Source: Clostridia bacterium (GTDB taxonomy: Bacteria; Bacillota_A; Clostridia; Christensenellales; Aristaeellaceae). From it: a stretch of 64,000 nucleotides of DNA. Shown here one piece after another: positions 32,834 through 42,500 of this stretch. Every line of letters begins with the position of its first letter. Within the stretch, counting starts at the first letter, position 1. The position numbers were made by a program, and so were the translations under genes. The DNA lies in assembly GCA_017399225.1 (NCBI GenBank), contig JAFQEB010000014.1, positions 5,338-69,337 on the forward strand. Reading direction: 5' to 3'. A model generated the notes under the pieces. That model searched no databases and was not told where the DNA came from. It was given only the letters and a program-made list of their open reading frames with translations.

Positions 32834-33685
32834 TCAGCGGCAGCAGCGATTGAAATGCGGGGGCAGGGTCAGGGGCAGATCCGGCCGGCAGGGCACGGTG
32901 ATTCCGTCGGAGGAAAGCTCCCACTGGGTCACATACACGTCCACCAGCACTGCCAGCGACACGGTGAAGCAGCCGTCATCGCTGCAGCCGCTGGTGCAGA
33001 TCAGCTGGACGCTGGGCATCACGGTCACATTGGCGCGGCCGAGGTCAGCCTGCGGGATGGTGATGCGCACCGGAACGTCCACGGTCACGGAGCTGTGACC
33101 GGTATAGACACAGCCCGCGCAGTCCCGGATCTGGGCGGTCAGGGGAATGGTGACGCGCAGGGTCGCGCAGTAGCGGTCGCTGGTGATGAATTCCCAGTCG
33201 CTGGGGCCGCTGGCACTGACGCCTGCCAGTGCGTAGGGCGGCTGGGCGCATTCGGGAATATCCTGCACGCATAGCGTCACGTTCGTGGCGCGCTGGGTCG
33301 CACGGCCGCTGGCGATGATCCTGGGCACCAGCATACCGCCGCTTGCCAGCGGAGGAATATTGGCCCAGCACCAGTTAGAACCGCAGTTTGCGTTGCATCC
33401 GCAGTTGCCGGTACAACCACAGTTCGTGCAGCCGGAATTATTGCCGCAGCCATTGGCGCATCCGTTGCCGCAGCCGTTGACACAGCCGCAGTTATTGCCG
33501 CAGCCGTTGCTACAGCCGTTGGCACAACCGCAGTTCATGCAGCCGCAGACATTGGCACAGCCGCAGTCGTTGGTACAGCCGTTGCCGCAGGGGTTCAGGC
33601 AGCCGTTGCCGCAGGTGCTGTTCCATCCGCAGCCGCAGAGCCAATCGCAGCTGCCGATCAGGGAGACGGTGTTATGGTTTTTCAT
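32834..33685 (-). CDS. Cys/Asn/Gly-rich repeat protein, probable spore-surface protein
   Basis: 283 residues from ATG 33685 behind GGAGG (8 nt). Residues 8-108 contain about 27 cysteines in short units such as CGNGC, CANGC, CGCVNGCG, interleaved with Asn and Gly. The remainder is a beta-rich domain (RVTIPLTAQIRDCAG, SSVTVDVPVRITIP, TVSLAVLVDVYVTQWELSS) with several more cysteines and a CC end. There is no signal peptide. I do not recognise a named family. Disulfide- or metal-cross-linked Cys-rich proteins occur in spore coats and exosporium, and a sigma-K-like promoter lies upstream, so a late-sporulation surface role is inferred. Confidence 0.75.
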   Translation of the reverse strand: MKNHNTVSLIGSCDWLCGCGWNSTCGNGCLNPCGNGCTNDCGCANVCGCMNCGCANGCSNGCGNNCGCVNGCGNGCANGCGNNSGCTNCGCTGNCGCNANCGSNWCWANIPPLASGGMLVPRIIASGRATQRATNVTLCVQDIPECAQPPYALAGVSASGPSDWEFITSDRYCATLRVTIPLTAQIRDCAGCVYTGHSSVTVDVPVRITIPQADLGRANVTVMPSVQLICTSGCSDDGCFTVSLAVLVDVYVTQWELSSDGITVPCRPDLPLTLPPHFNRCCR

Positions 33686-33733
33686 GTAGCATACCTCCAT
33701 CCGTCGTTGGGGCACGGGACCGGGTCCACTGGC

Positions 33734-33759
33734 AGATTATGCAGACGGGGAGGGGATGT
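33734..33759 (-). promoter_or_regulatory. Candidate sigma-K promoter for the Cys-rich gene
   Basis: On the minus strand CAC at the -35 region, then 16 nt between AC (33758-33759) and CATAATCT (33734-33741). The sigma-K consensus is about AC - 16 nt - CATAnnnTA. No sigma-A promoter was seen in this gap, and a terminator upstream isolates the gene from yajC. Confidence 0.45.
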
Positions 33760-33764
33760 GCATG

Positions 33765-33794
33765 AAAAAAGCCCCTCAGCATGAGCTGAGAGGC
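33765..33794 (-). terminator. Terminator of yajC
   Basis: Minus-strand stem GCCTCTCAG/CTGAGGGGC (one mismatch) followed by TTTTTT. Confidence 0.85.
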
Positions 33795-33802
33795 CTTGTG
33801 GA

Positions 33803-34207
33803 TCAGTTGAGGGCGTCGGACTCGTTCTCGATGGTCACGTCTTCCACAGAGCGGATGGCCCAGCGGGCAACGACCATGGTCATGTTCTCACGGCCGACGG
33901 TCAGGGTGATGGTGTCATCCTTGATGCCGGTGATGGTGCCGTAGATGCCGCCGATGGTGCAGATGCGGTCGCCGTGCTTGAGGGCGTTGAGCATCTCCTG
34001 CTCCTTCTTCTTGCGCTTCTTCTCGGGACGGATCATCAGGAAGTACATGATGGCGAACATCGCAATGAAGGGCAGCAGGCTGAACAGGATGCCGACGAGG
34101 CTCTCGCCCAGACCGGGCTGCTGTTGCTGCTGCAGCTGTTCCTCCACGGGCGCGCCGCTCTCGGCAACGGCAGCGGCAATGCCCATCAGCTTGTAAAGCA
34201 TTTCCAT
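33803..34207 (-). CDS. yajC: Preprotein translocase subunit YajC
   Basis: 134 residues from ATG 34207 behind AAAGGAG. An N-terminal extension with a glutamine run (EEQLQQQQQPG) precedes one membrane helix (FSLLPFIAMFAIMYFLMIRP), the basic KKRKKKEQEMLNALKHGDRICTIGGIYGTI block and a short SH3-like domain. YajC joins SecDF at the translocon. The extension of about 35 residues before the helix is longer than usual. The gene is alone; no secDF or tgt follows in the window. Confidence 0.93.
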   Translation of the reverse strand: MEMLYKLMGIAAAVAESGAPVEEQLQQQQQPGLGESLVGILFSLLPFIAMFAIMYFLMIRPEKKRKKKEQEMLNALKHGDRICTIGGIYGTITGIKDDTITLTVGRENMTMVVARWAIRSVEDVTIENESDALN

Positions 34208-34245
34208 AGGTGTAGATCTCCTTTCGATAATGGGGGTCATCGGAT

Positions 34246-34274
34246 ATTGTAGCACACTTTTGTGCGTGCCACAA
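34246..34274 (-). promoter_or_regulatory. Promoter for yajC
   Basis: Minus-strand TTGTGG (34269-34274), 17-nt spacer, TACAAT (34246-34251), with TGC before the -10 (extended -10). Confidence 0.65.
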
Positions 34275-34397
34275 GGGTTAAAATCACTTGAAGATCATAG
34301 ATTTTTACTTTTTGCTCAAACAATGAAACGCTTTGATGCTTTCAGGCGTAATATTGTATGAATGGAGCAGACAAATGTATGGCTGCGGCAGATCTGC

Positions 34398-34426
34398 TTG
34401 CGGCGTAGGGCAGTTTGCTCTATAAT
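34398..34426 (+). promoter_or_regulatory. Promoter for the secreted protein at 34479
   Basis: TTGCGG (34398-34403), 17-nt spacer, TATAAT (34421-34426), about 50 bp before the ATG. Confidence 0.7.
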
Positions 34427-34478
34427 GAAAACGTCGGATCGGAGATATGCTCCAATAAAGACATCAGGAGGTACACAC

Positions 34479-36218
34479 ATGAAGAAACTGACTGCAATGC
34501 TGCTGGCATTCCTTATGCTTTTGCTGCCCGTTGCCGGCCAGGCAGAGGATGCTGCACCCGGAACGTTTGACTACGGCAGAATGACGTCTGCGGATTATCT
34601 TGAGAATGCGGTGGAGAATGGCCGCCGCATCACCATGACGGTCAAGCTGAGCGATCTTGCCCAGAGCTACACGGGGGAACCCGCCATCGACGGTGTGATC
34701 GCTGACGTGCTGAACGCTCTGACCGTTACCGGCTATGCCCAGGGGGATGAAGCGTACTTCTCCTTCGGCGCTGTGCAGCCTGACGGCGCTGTCGCTGACA
34801 TCCTGACCTTCGGCGCCCTGCAGGAGGGGGAGGACACCTACATCGCCAGCAATCTGCTCGGCGATACCATCGTGGTGGCTGCTGACGAGGTGCAGCCGCT
34901 GCTGGAGCGCCTGATCGACATGCTTGCCGTCCTGGGCGTTTACAGCAATGCAGAGGCAGGGAATCTGAAGGCCGAGTTGGGCGATGCGTTTGCCGATTTT
35001 GAGGAGATGCTTGCCGATGCGATGAAGGAGCCCGCGGAGGAGCTCGACCCCGCATCGCTGGATTACGCTGCTCTTGAGAATGCAATCACGCCGATCCTGG
35101 AAAAGGTGCAGACGACCGAGGTGACCATGCAGCCCCGCAACTGTGATATGGCTGCATCCATGATGACCGTGGAGCTTACCAATGAGGATCTGAAGGGGCT
35201 GCTGGCGGGCTACTTGCAGTTCATGCTTGATAATCCTGCCTTTGCCGAGGCGGTAAAGCAGCGGATGAATTTTGAGAACACTGCTGATATGTACAGCCCG
35301 GTGTACGGCGAGAGCATCACCTTTGAGGAGCTGATCCGCATGTACCAGGACGAGCTGCAGCAGCAGACCTTCCTGGCGAAGGACGCCAGCATCCGCATCT
35401 ATCTTGATGAAGCAGGCACCCCGGTTGCGATCAACGCGGTGCTGCCCGTTTACCAGACAGCCGAGCCGGCTGTGGAGATCGTTGAGGTGGAGGACGCCGA
35501 AGCGGTCGATTTTGATGAGTTCTTTGCGACCCTGCAGAGCGAACAGGAGTGCGGGACTATTGAAGTGGCAGACGAACCCGTCAATGAAACGATGGACGTC
35601 ACCCTGGATTACACCCGCCTGACCATGAACGACGGCGTTGCGCACAGCGTTGTGGCAAAAGCCGGAACCGATGACGTGACCTTCAGCCTGCTGGTGAAGG
35701 AGTGCAGCTTTACGGCGAATCTGGCCGTTGCCAGCCAGGGCGAGACGAAGTTCACCGCCGGCCTGGAGGCGGAGGACAAGAGCGGCGAAAATCTGGAAGC
35801 CTATGATGCCGTTCTGGATGTGTTCATCGCGGAAAGCACCTCCACCGTGACCACCTACAACAGCTTCACCGGCAAGCGTACCGAAACGACCACTACCGAG
35901 CCGGAAACCAGCTTCAAGGTATATATCAGCACACAGACGACCTTTGATGAAGTGGACTTCGCCGAGAAGGACGCCGTTACCCTGGAGGTCAATGGCGTGA
36001 AGTACGGCACCCTCTGTATTGATATCGCAAGCGGCGAACCCGGCGCCTCCATCAAGGACGGCGATGTGATCCGCCCGGCTGCGCTGGAGGAGAGCGAGTT
36101 TATCAACTGGTTCGTCAGCGTTATGATCCAGCTGGAGAGTTGGGGCGCGACGGCCTTGCAGAGTATGCCTGCAAGCCTGATCAATCTGATCAACAGCCTG
36201 AGCAACACCGGTATGTAA
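34479..36218 (+). CDS. Large secreted acidic protein, unknown
   Basis: 579 residues from ATG 34479 behind AGGAGG. The signal peptide is MKKLTAMLLAFLMLLLPVAGQA. The rest is acidic, rich in Glu, Asp, Ala and Thr, with alternating beta-strand-like segments (AYFSFGAVQPDGAVADILTFG, VTFSLLVKECSFTANLAVASQGETKFTAGLEAEDKSG split across the protein). The pattern recalls LolA/LppX-like or outer-lipid-binding beta sheets, but no family is recognised. No lipobox, anchor or membrane helix follows the leader. It has its own promoter and terminator. Confidence 0.75.
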   Translation: MKKLTAMLLAFLMLLLPVAGQAEDAAPGTFDYGRMTSADYLENAVENGRRITMTVKLSDLAQSYTGEPAIDGVIADVLNALTVTGYAQGDEAYFSFGAVQPDGAVADILTFGALQEGEDTYIASNLLGDTIVVAADEVQPLLERLIDMLAVLGVYSNAEAGNLKAELGDAFADFEEMLADAMKEPAEELDPASLDYAALENAITPILEKVQTTEVTMQPRNCDMAASMMTVELTNEDLKGLLAGYLQFMLDNPAFAEAVKQRMNFENTADMYSPVYGESITFEELIRMYQDELQQQTFLAKDASIRIYLDEAGTPVAINAVLPVYQTAEPAVEIVEVEDAEAVDFDEFFATLQSEQECGTIEVADEPVNETMDVTLDYTRLTMNDGVAHSVVAKAGTDDVTFSLLVKECSFTANLAVASQGETKFTAGLEAEDKSGENLEAYDAVLDVFIAESTSTVTTYNSFTGKRTETTTTEPETSFKVYISTQTTFDEVDFAEKDAVTLEVNGVKYGTLCIDIASGEPGASIKDGDVIRPAALEESEFINWFVSVMIQLESWGATALQSMPASLINLINSLSNTGM

Positions 36219-36234
36219 CGCCGGGCATGAGCTG

Positions 36235-36261
36235 GGGAGCGTGTTATGCACGCTCCCTTTT
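36235..36261 (+). terminator. Terminator
   Basis: A perfect 9-bp stem GGGAGCGTG/CACGCTCCC with 5-nt loop and TTTTC tail. Confidence 0.85.
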
Positions 36262-36288
36262 CTGCTGCAGGATTTTCCATGGGGGACA

Positions 36289-36317
36289 TTGCATTTCCGG
36301 GACGTATGTGCTATACT
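36289..36317 (+). promoter_or_regulatory. Sigma-A promoter for the CNNM gene
   Basis: TTGCAT (36289-36294), 17-nt spacer, TATACT (36312-36317) with TGC before it. The start codon is about 110 bp downstream. Confidence 0.7.
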
Positions 36318-36424
36318 ATAAAATGGTATGCTGCAAATATTGCAGAATTTTCGCACGCCTGCATACCGGCGGCGGAACGGGGTGCAGCCCGTATGCTGCA
36401 CATGAATAAAAGGAGGTAATCTCT

Positions 36425-37759
36425 GTGTCTGGTGACCCATGGGGACCGCTACTGCTTCAGCTCGTATTGATTCTGGTGAACGGCTGGTTTGCCGCGACGG
36501 AAGTCGCCATCCTCTCTTTGAACGAAGCCAAGCTCCGGCATGAGGTGGACGAGGGTGATAAAGTCGCCGCAAAGCTGCTGAAGCTCAACGAATCCCCGAA
36601 TCGGTTCCTTTCGACAATCCAGGTGTGCATCACGCTGGCCGGCTTCCTGGGCTCTGCATTTGCGGCAACGTCATTCTCTGATGATATGGCCGCGCTGACA
36701 AAGCTGCCTGAGACAGTCTGCCTGGTGCTGGTGACCCTGATCCTTTCTTACTTCACCCTCGTCTTCGGCGAGCTGGTGCCCAAGCGTCTGGGTATGCACG
36801 ACCCGGATCGGGTGGCCCGGATGAGCCTGACGGTGCTGATGGTCTGCTCCATCATTTTCCGACCGGTGGTCTGGATCCTCTCTGTCAGCACGAACCTGCT
36901 GCTGCGCCTGCTGGGGATCGATCCTCATGCAGATGAGGAGGAGGTCACCGAGGAAGATATCCGCATGATGGTGGATATGGGCGAGGAGGTCGGCGCGATC
37001 GAGGAGACGGAGAAGGAGATGATCGAAAACATCTTCGAATTCAACAACCTCACCGCTGAAAATGTGATGACCCACCGTACCGATGTGACCACGATCTGGG
37101 TGGAGGAATCCTGGGACGTGATCCTGCAGACCATCCGTGAGACGGGCCTGAGCCGTTTCCCTGTGTACAACGAGGACATGGATGACATCATCGGCACGCT
37201 CAATACCCGTGTGTTCTTGCTCAACATGCAGGCGGAGAAGCCCCGCCAGATGCGCGAGATGCTCCGCGAGGCATACTTCGTGCCCAACACCGTGCAGGCT
37301 GATCAGCTCTTCCGCGATATGCAGACAAAGAAGATCCACATGGCGATCGTTGTGGATGAATACGGCGGCATGAGCGGCATCGTCACCATGGAGGATCTGC
37401 TGGAGGAGATCGTCGGTAATATCTACGACGAATTCGACCCGCAGGCAGAGCAGGAGATCACCCGGGTGGACGAGGAAACATGGCGGATCTCTGGCCTTGC
37501 ACAGCTGGATGACGTCGCGGAGGCCCTGGACGTCGAGCTGCCCCTGGACGAGGACTATGATACCCTCGGCGGCCTGATCTTCAGCCAGTTCACCACCATC
37601 CCTGAGGATGGCAGCACCCCGGAGCTGGATTGCTGCGGGCTGCACATCCGGGTGGAGAAGATCGAGGATCACCGTATAGAAACGGCGCTCGTCACCAGGC
37701 TGGCGGTTGAAACGGATGACGAAACAGACCAGACGTCGGATAAAGCCGATGAAGAATGA
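36425..37759 (+). CDS. CNNM/CorC-type transporter (DUF21, two CBS domains, CorC_HlyC)
   Basis: 444 residues starting with GTG 36425 behind GGAGG. A DUF21 membrane domain (residues 5-170, [36 protein letters not shown]), two CBS motifs ([17 protein letters not shown] and [30 protein letters not shown]) and the C-terminal CorC_HlyC domain ([16 protein letters not shown]). Members export Mg2+ or other divalent cations; older names call them hemolysins. It overlaps the next gene by 4 nt (ATGA). Confidence 0.93.
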   Translation: MSGDPWGPLLLQLVLILVNGWFAATEVAILSLNEAKLRHEVDEGDKVAAKLLKLNESPNRFLSTIQVCITLAGFLGSAFAATSFSDDMAALTKLPETVCLVLVTLILSYFTLVFGELVPKRLGMHDPDRVARMSLTVLMVCSIIFRPVVWILSVSTNLLLRLLGIDPHADEEEVTEEDIRMMVDMGEEVGAIEETEKEMIENIFEFNNLTAENVMTHRTDVTTIWVEESWDVILQTIRETGLSRFPVYNEDMDDIIGTLNTRVFLLNMQAEKPRQMREMLREAYFVPNTVQADQLFRDMQTKKIHMAIVVDEYGGMSGIVTMEDLLEEIVGNIYDEFDPQAEQEITRVDEETWRISGLAQLDDVAEALDVELPLDEDYDTLGGLIFSQFTTIPEDGSTPELDCCGLHIRVEKIEDHRIETALVTRLAVETDDETDQTSDKADEE

Positions 37760-38316
37760 GCGGCTTGCAGAGTAATATGAAAAGGTTTGAAAGCAAAGCC
37801 GTCGTTGCACAGAATGACGCAGTGACACTCAGACGCTATGCGCATCACGTTTATGCCTGGAGCCTCATGCGGGCAATCATGATCATACAGTTGCTCCTGG
37901 GGCTGACAGTCGGCATAACGCTATATTGGGAAAGACCGCAGGAAGCGGTGACGCTGCTCTGCGTGTCGGTTGCTGTGATCCTGCTGATTGCAGTAACTGC
38001 AAGGCTTGTGATCCCCCGTGCGGTTGCACAGCAGCATCCATGGGGCGGAGAGCAGCTTGAGTATATCAGCTGGATTGAGGATGGCTGCATCCACAGGCTC
38101 GATGATGATGGCGATGTGTTTGTGGTTCCGCTCCGGAAGCTGCGCTTCGCTTATAGGAATGGCGGTATGCTGCTCCTGTGCACGCTGTCCCAAGCAGTGA
38201 TCCCGGTCAATCTGCTCATGCTGTCAGAGGTGGAACGGCAAGATCTGTTTGTAATGCTGAAAAGTGAATGCCCAAGCCTTACGGCACTTGAAAACAAGCG
38301 GCGCAGCTCCCTGTGA
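37756..38316 (+). CDS. Membrane protein with YcxB-like C-terminal domain
   Basis: 186 residues. Two helices (LMRAIMIIQLLLGLTVGITLYW and AVTLLCVSVAVILLIAVTARL) are followed by a soluble domain (EYISWIEDGCIHRLDDDGDVFVVPLRKLRFAYRNGGMLLLCT split) like the YcxB family. It is translationally coupled to the CNNM gene, hinting at a shared role in ion homeostasis, but the family function is unknown. Confidence 0.75.
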   Translation: MSGLQSNMKRFESKAVVAQNDAVTLRRYAHHVYAWSLMRAIMIIQLLLGLTVGITLYWERPQEAVTLLCVSVAVILLIAVTARLVIPRAVAQQHPWGGEQLEYISWIEDGCIHRLDDDGDVFVVPLRKLRFAYRNGGMLLLCTLSQAVIPVNLLMLSEVERQDLFVMLKSECPSLTALENKRRSSL

Positions 38317-38339
38317 ATGGGGAACTGCGCCGCAGTTTT
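38291..38339. terminator. Bidirectional terminator
   Basis: A long stem GCGGCGCAGCTCCC / GGGGAACTGCGCCGC flanked by AAAAC and GTTTTG between convergent genes. Confidence 0.85.
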
Positions 38340-38356
38340 GTTTACTTATCTGAAAA

Positions 38357-39217
38357 TCAGTCCGCATACTGGATGATCGCACCCAGCAGGCCGGGGCCGG
38401 TATGGATTGCCAGGGCGGGGCTGACAGGCGCGATGAAGCCGGAGACCACATCCAGCCGCTGGCGGAAGGTATCCAGCAGGGTGCGGGCGTCCTCCTCGGC
38501 GTTGCCGTGAACGACGGCAATGCGGACGCGGCGGCCCTGGTAGCGCTTGAAGCACTCCTCCTGCATGGTGCTGATGGCCTTGGTCAGCCCGCGGGCTTTG
38601 GCCAGGGTGGCGTAGACGCCGTCGTCGTTGACATAGATGATGGGCTTGATCTGCAGCAGGGAGCCCACGACGCCTTCCACCAGGCCGATGCGGCCGCCCT
38701 TGCGCAGGAATTCCAGCGTGCGGATGACGAAGGTGCCCAGCTGGTGCTTGCGCAGCTTGGTCAGCCGGTCCAGCACGTCCTCCACAGCCATCCCGCGGGA
38801 CAGGCAGTCCGCTGCCTCCAGCACCAGGAGGCCGAGGCCGCAGGAGAGGGTGCGCGTATCGAACACGTCAATTTGCAGACCTTCGGTCTCTTCTGCGATG
38901 ATGCTCACCATATTGTAGGTGCCGGACAGGCCGCCGCTCATGGACAGGTGCAGGATGCGGGTGGCGCCCTCCGCCTGCAGCTGACGGTACATGGCGCTCA
39001 CATCCTCCGGCAGGGGGAGGGAGGTCTTGGGGATCTCCGTGCTCAGGATGGTATAAAGCTGCTCCTGGGAGATCTCCAGCCGGTCGCGGAACTCGCCCTG
39101 GCTGGTGGCGATGCGCAGGGGCACGATGCGGATATCATAGTGTGCAAGCTGCTCGTCCAGCAGATCGCAGGCGGAATCGGTCACCAGCGCGACCCGTTCT
39201 GTACCGATGGTAAACAT
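38357..39217 (-). CDS. DegV family fatty-acid-binding protein
   Basis: 286 residues, the normal size. DegV blocks are VALVTDSACDLLDE, KTSLPLPEDV, ILHLSMSGGLSGTYNM, VFDTRTLSCGLGLLVLEA and LEFLRKGGRIGLVEGVVGSLLQIKPII. FakB proteins of this family bind fatty acids for FakA kinase. No fakA lies in the window. It is monocistronic with its own promoter. Confidence 0.94.
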   Translation of the reverse strand: MFTIGTERVALVTDSACDLLDEQLAHYDIRIVPLRIATSQGEFRDRLEISQEQLYTILSTEIPKTSLPLPEDVSAMYRQLQAEGATRILHLSMSGGLSGTYNMVSIIAEETEGLQIDVFDTRTLSCGLGLLVLEAADCLSRGMAVEDVLDRLTKLRKHQLGTFVIRTLEFLRKGGRIGLVEGVVGSLLQIKPIIYVNDDGVYATLAKARGLTKAISTMQEECFKRYQGRRVRIAVVHGNAEEDARTLLDTFRQRLDVVSGFIAPVSPALAIHTGPGLLGAIIQYAD

Positions 39218-39255
39218 GTGGCAGTCCTCCTTTGAAGGAAGCGATCCTTATTTTC

Positions 39256-39283
39256 ATTATAACATACGCGTTCGGCAAGTCAA
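39256..39283 (-). promoter_or_regulatory. Sigma-A promoter for the degV-family gene
   Basis: Minus-strand TTGACT (39278-39283), 16-nt spacer, TATAAT (39256-39261), about 40 bp before the ATG. Confidence 0.85.
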
Positions 39284-39408
39284 GGCGCAAAGAGGCAAAA
39301 GCTACGAAAGAATAAAGAAACAAGCGGAAGTTGGCCTGCGGATGGATCGGAAGGTGGCCAAGGGGCATGGAATATGCTGAATAATTGTAAATTGTGCAGG
39401 GCGGAAGG

Positions 39409-39437
39409 TTGACAATCGGGGACAGTTGTTTTACCAT
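39409..39437 (+). promoter_or_regulatory. Promoter for the giant repeat protein
   Basis: Perfect TTGACA (39409-39414), 17-nt spacer, TACCAT (39432-39437; 4 of 6). It is about 65 bp before the ATG. Confidence 0.6.
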
Positions 39438-39500
39438 GTACAGTGAGTGATTTTGCAGGTCGGCCGCCATGGCCGACCGATGCGGAGGCGTAGAATTACG

Positions 39501-42500
39501 ATGATGAAACGTATGCTCAGAGTGCTGACCGGGCTGATGACCGTACTGTTGCTTGTGTGCATGACCGGCGTCGCCGCGGCGTCTGAAACGACGCTGCAGC
39601 TGACCTTTATCGGCATGTATGCCAACAGCGACGGCAGCTATACCGCCAGAAACCTGACGGGCAGCTTCGACGTCTATCAGGATAATGCCTACCTCGGCAC
39701 CATCCATGCGGACGAAAACGGCTGTGCGCCGATGACGCTGCCCAATGCGGAGAATGTGCTGCTGGTGCCTGCCGCAAAGAGCGTTGCTGAGGAGATCCCT
39801 GTCAACGAAAACGGCTATACTGTTGCCATCGTGGCAGGCCAGAACAACATTGCCCCGGTCGTGGTGTATGCCCGTGCGGGTCTGTTTACTGTGCATACGG
39901 AGAGCGTGGCCTCCTTCTCCCTGATCAGCGAGCGCGGCGAAACGGTGATGACCTTCTCCACCAACAGCCGCGGCGATTATGCGCTGCCCCAGGCCATCCC
40001 TGCGGGACAGTATACCCTGCGCATGGAGAGCGCTTCTCTGGCCATTACCCAGTGGCGTGACAAGATCATCAACATCCTGCCCTATACGGGCCCGAACTCC
40101 ATTGTCAAGATCGACGCCGAGTACTATTTCTATCCCGACGTTACCCTGAAGCCGGCTACGCCTACCCCTGCGCCCACGGCAACGCCTGCGCCCCAGGTGA
40201 CCAAAGCGCCTGAACAGACCGTAAGTCTGCCGGAGGTCACGCCGGAAGCGCCCGTCGAGACCGCTGTGCCCACGGCGACGCCGACCGCTACGCCCGTGCC
40301 CACCCACGGCACGCTGGTGCTGCGCACCACCGGCGACGATGTGTCCGCCTCCTTCACCGTTGTCAGCAGCGGTGCGGTCTGCGGCGAGGGAGAGCTTGCC
40401 GGCAACGCGGAGACCCGCGTGGATGAGCTTTCCAAGGGCAGCTATATCTTTACCGTTAATCTTCCTGAAAATGTGCTGCTGACCGGCCTGAACGGCTATC
40501 CCAGCCTGCAGCGCGGCACGGCCCAGTGGCTGGTGACCATCGCCAACGGCCGGGAGAGCGTCTACGAGCTCGAATTGACCGGCGCGGGCAGCGTCTCCGG
40601 CCGCGTCGAGGGCGTTGAGGCCCCGGTGAATATCAGCCTCAACGGCCGGGAGAGCATCAGCTTTACCGCAGAGGGCAGCTTCACCCAGAAAGGGCTGCTG
40701 CCGGATATCTACAGCGTGACGGTCATGCTGCCGGCTGGGCAGTACAGCGGCGAGGGCTGGACCTTCGTGGATACCAACGACGTGACGATGGCGATCTATC
40801 CTGCAGTGGTGGAGGCCGGCGGAGCGCTGGAGCTGCCGGTGATCACCCCCCGCACCCCCGGCAGCGTTTCCGGCCAGGTGCTGGATGCGGCCGGTATGCC
40901 CCTGAGCGGCGTGGCTGTCAGCATTCTCTCGGCGGACGGCAGCATGGCGGCTTCCGCCCAGACGGATGCTGCGGGTCAGTGGACGGCGGGCGGCCTGAAT
41001 GATGGCGCGTATACCGTGATGTATGCCTACGCCGGCACTGCGATCGCCTCTGACGCCGCTGTACTGACCGCTGCGGACAATCAGGTTTCTGTAAGCGCGC
41101 AGGCGTCGCATCCGGCGGCCCTGCGCGTGCAGGCTTTTGAGGACAGCAACAACAACGGCGCCTGGGGCACCAATGAGAAGAAGCTGCCGGGCGCGGTCAT
41201 CACCCTGCTGACCCGTGAAGGCAGCGTCGAAACAGCCCATGCGTCCGGCGTGACGGATGCAGAGGGCATTGTCGTGCTGAATGCCCCGGCAGGGGAGTAC
41301 ATCCTCCGCTGCGAGCTGCCGGAGGACTATGGATATTCCAAGCCCGGCGGCAAGGAGTCGCTGACCAGCAACATGATGGAGGATCACGTTGAGCGCACGC
41401 AGGAGCTGGCCTCCGTGGTGCTTTCCGAAGCCGGAGAGGCACAGGTCGGTATCGGTGCGATGAAGATGGCCACGCTGACCGGCACGGTCTGGCAGGACGA
41501 TAACGCAGACGGCCTCTGGCAGGATGGGGAGCCCGGCGTGGCCAATGTCCGCATCACGGCGGAGGGCGTCCGCAACGGCCTTGTTTACGAGACCCTGACC
41601 GATGCGGACGGCCGGTTCGAGATCGACCAGATCCGCAACGGCACCTATGACGTGACCTACTATGTCCCGGACGGCTATGTGTTCACCTTCAAGGCCAACG
41701 GCCCCCAGCAGCGGCGCTCTCTCATGACGACGGAGGCTGAGCGCACCGGCAATGACCGCGTGATCTTCGAAAAGGGTGAAACGATCGACGAGCAGAACGT
41801 CGGCTTTGTAAAGGAATGCGTCGTGGAGGGCGTGTGCTTCCTGGATGCGAATTACAACGGCTACATGGATGAGGGCGAAAAGCCGCTGCCCGGCGTGGAG
41901 CTGGAGCTGTTCCGCCAGAGCAACAACAAGCGCTTGCGCACCGTGACCTCCGATGAGAACGGCTATTTCCGCTTCGGCAACATCCGCAGCGATACCTTCA
42001 AGGTAAAGGCGCTGCTGCCTGCCGGTACCACCTATTCCGTGAACATTCCCGGTGATCCGGAGGCGAATCAGTTTGCGCCCCGGGATGGCCGTCGCGAGCA
42101 GAGCGTCAATGATATCAGCGTCGAAAATGCCGGCACTGCGCGACTCCTTCTGGGCGCGATCAAGTACGGCTCCGTGTCCGGCGTGATCTACATGGATGAT
42201 AACTTCACCGGCGACTGGGAGACGGGCGAGAAGATCGTTTCCGGTCAGGTGGTGTTCCTGCTGGATGATCAGGGCGAAACGGTCGGAACCGTCCGCACCA
42301 ACAAGAACGGCTCCTTTACCTTTGATGACCTGGCTCCCGGCGGCTATCAGCTCAAGGTCAATGCCGGCGCGGGCATTGCCTTCACCAAGCCTGGCATCGG
42401 CAATGTGATGGAGAATGCCGGCGGCGGCGTCGGCCTCTCCGAAGCATTCAGCATTGCCCTGGGCCAGAATATCACGGGCTATGATATCGGTATGATCACC

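Noticed and set aside
32831..33274. 147-codon plus-strand frame opposite the Cys-rich gene
   Set aside because: No RBS, shadow composition, and the minus-strand gene has a good RBS and regular repeats.
33420..33620. Possible CRISPR-like or minisatellite array
   Set aside because: The periodic GCAGCCGTT-type units are the codons of the Cys/Asn/Gly protein repeats; unit length is irregular and there are no spacers.
40150..40310. Sequence low in complexity as a DNA repeat
   Set aside because: It is the coding sequence of the Thr/Pro linker, in frame throughout.
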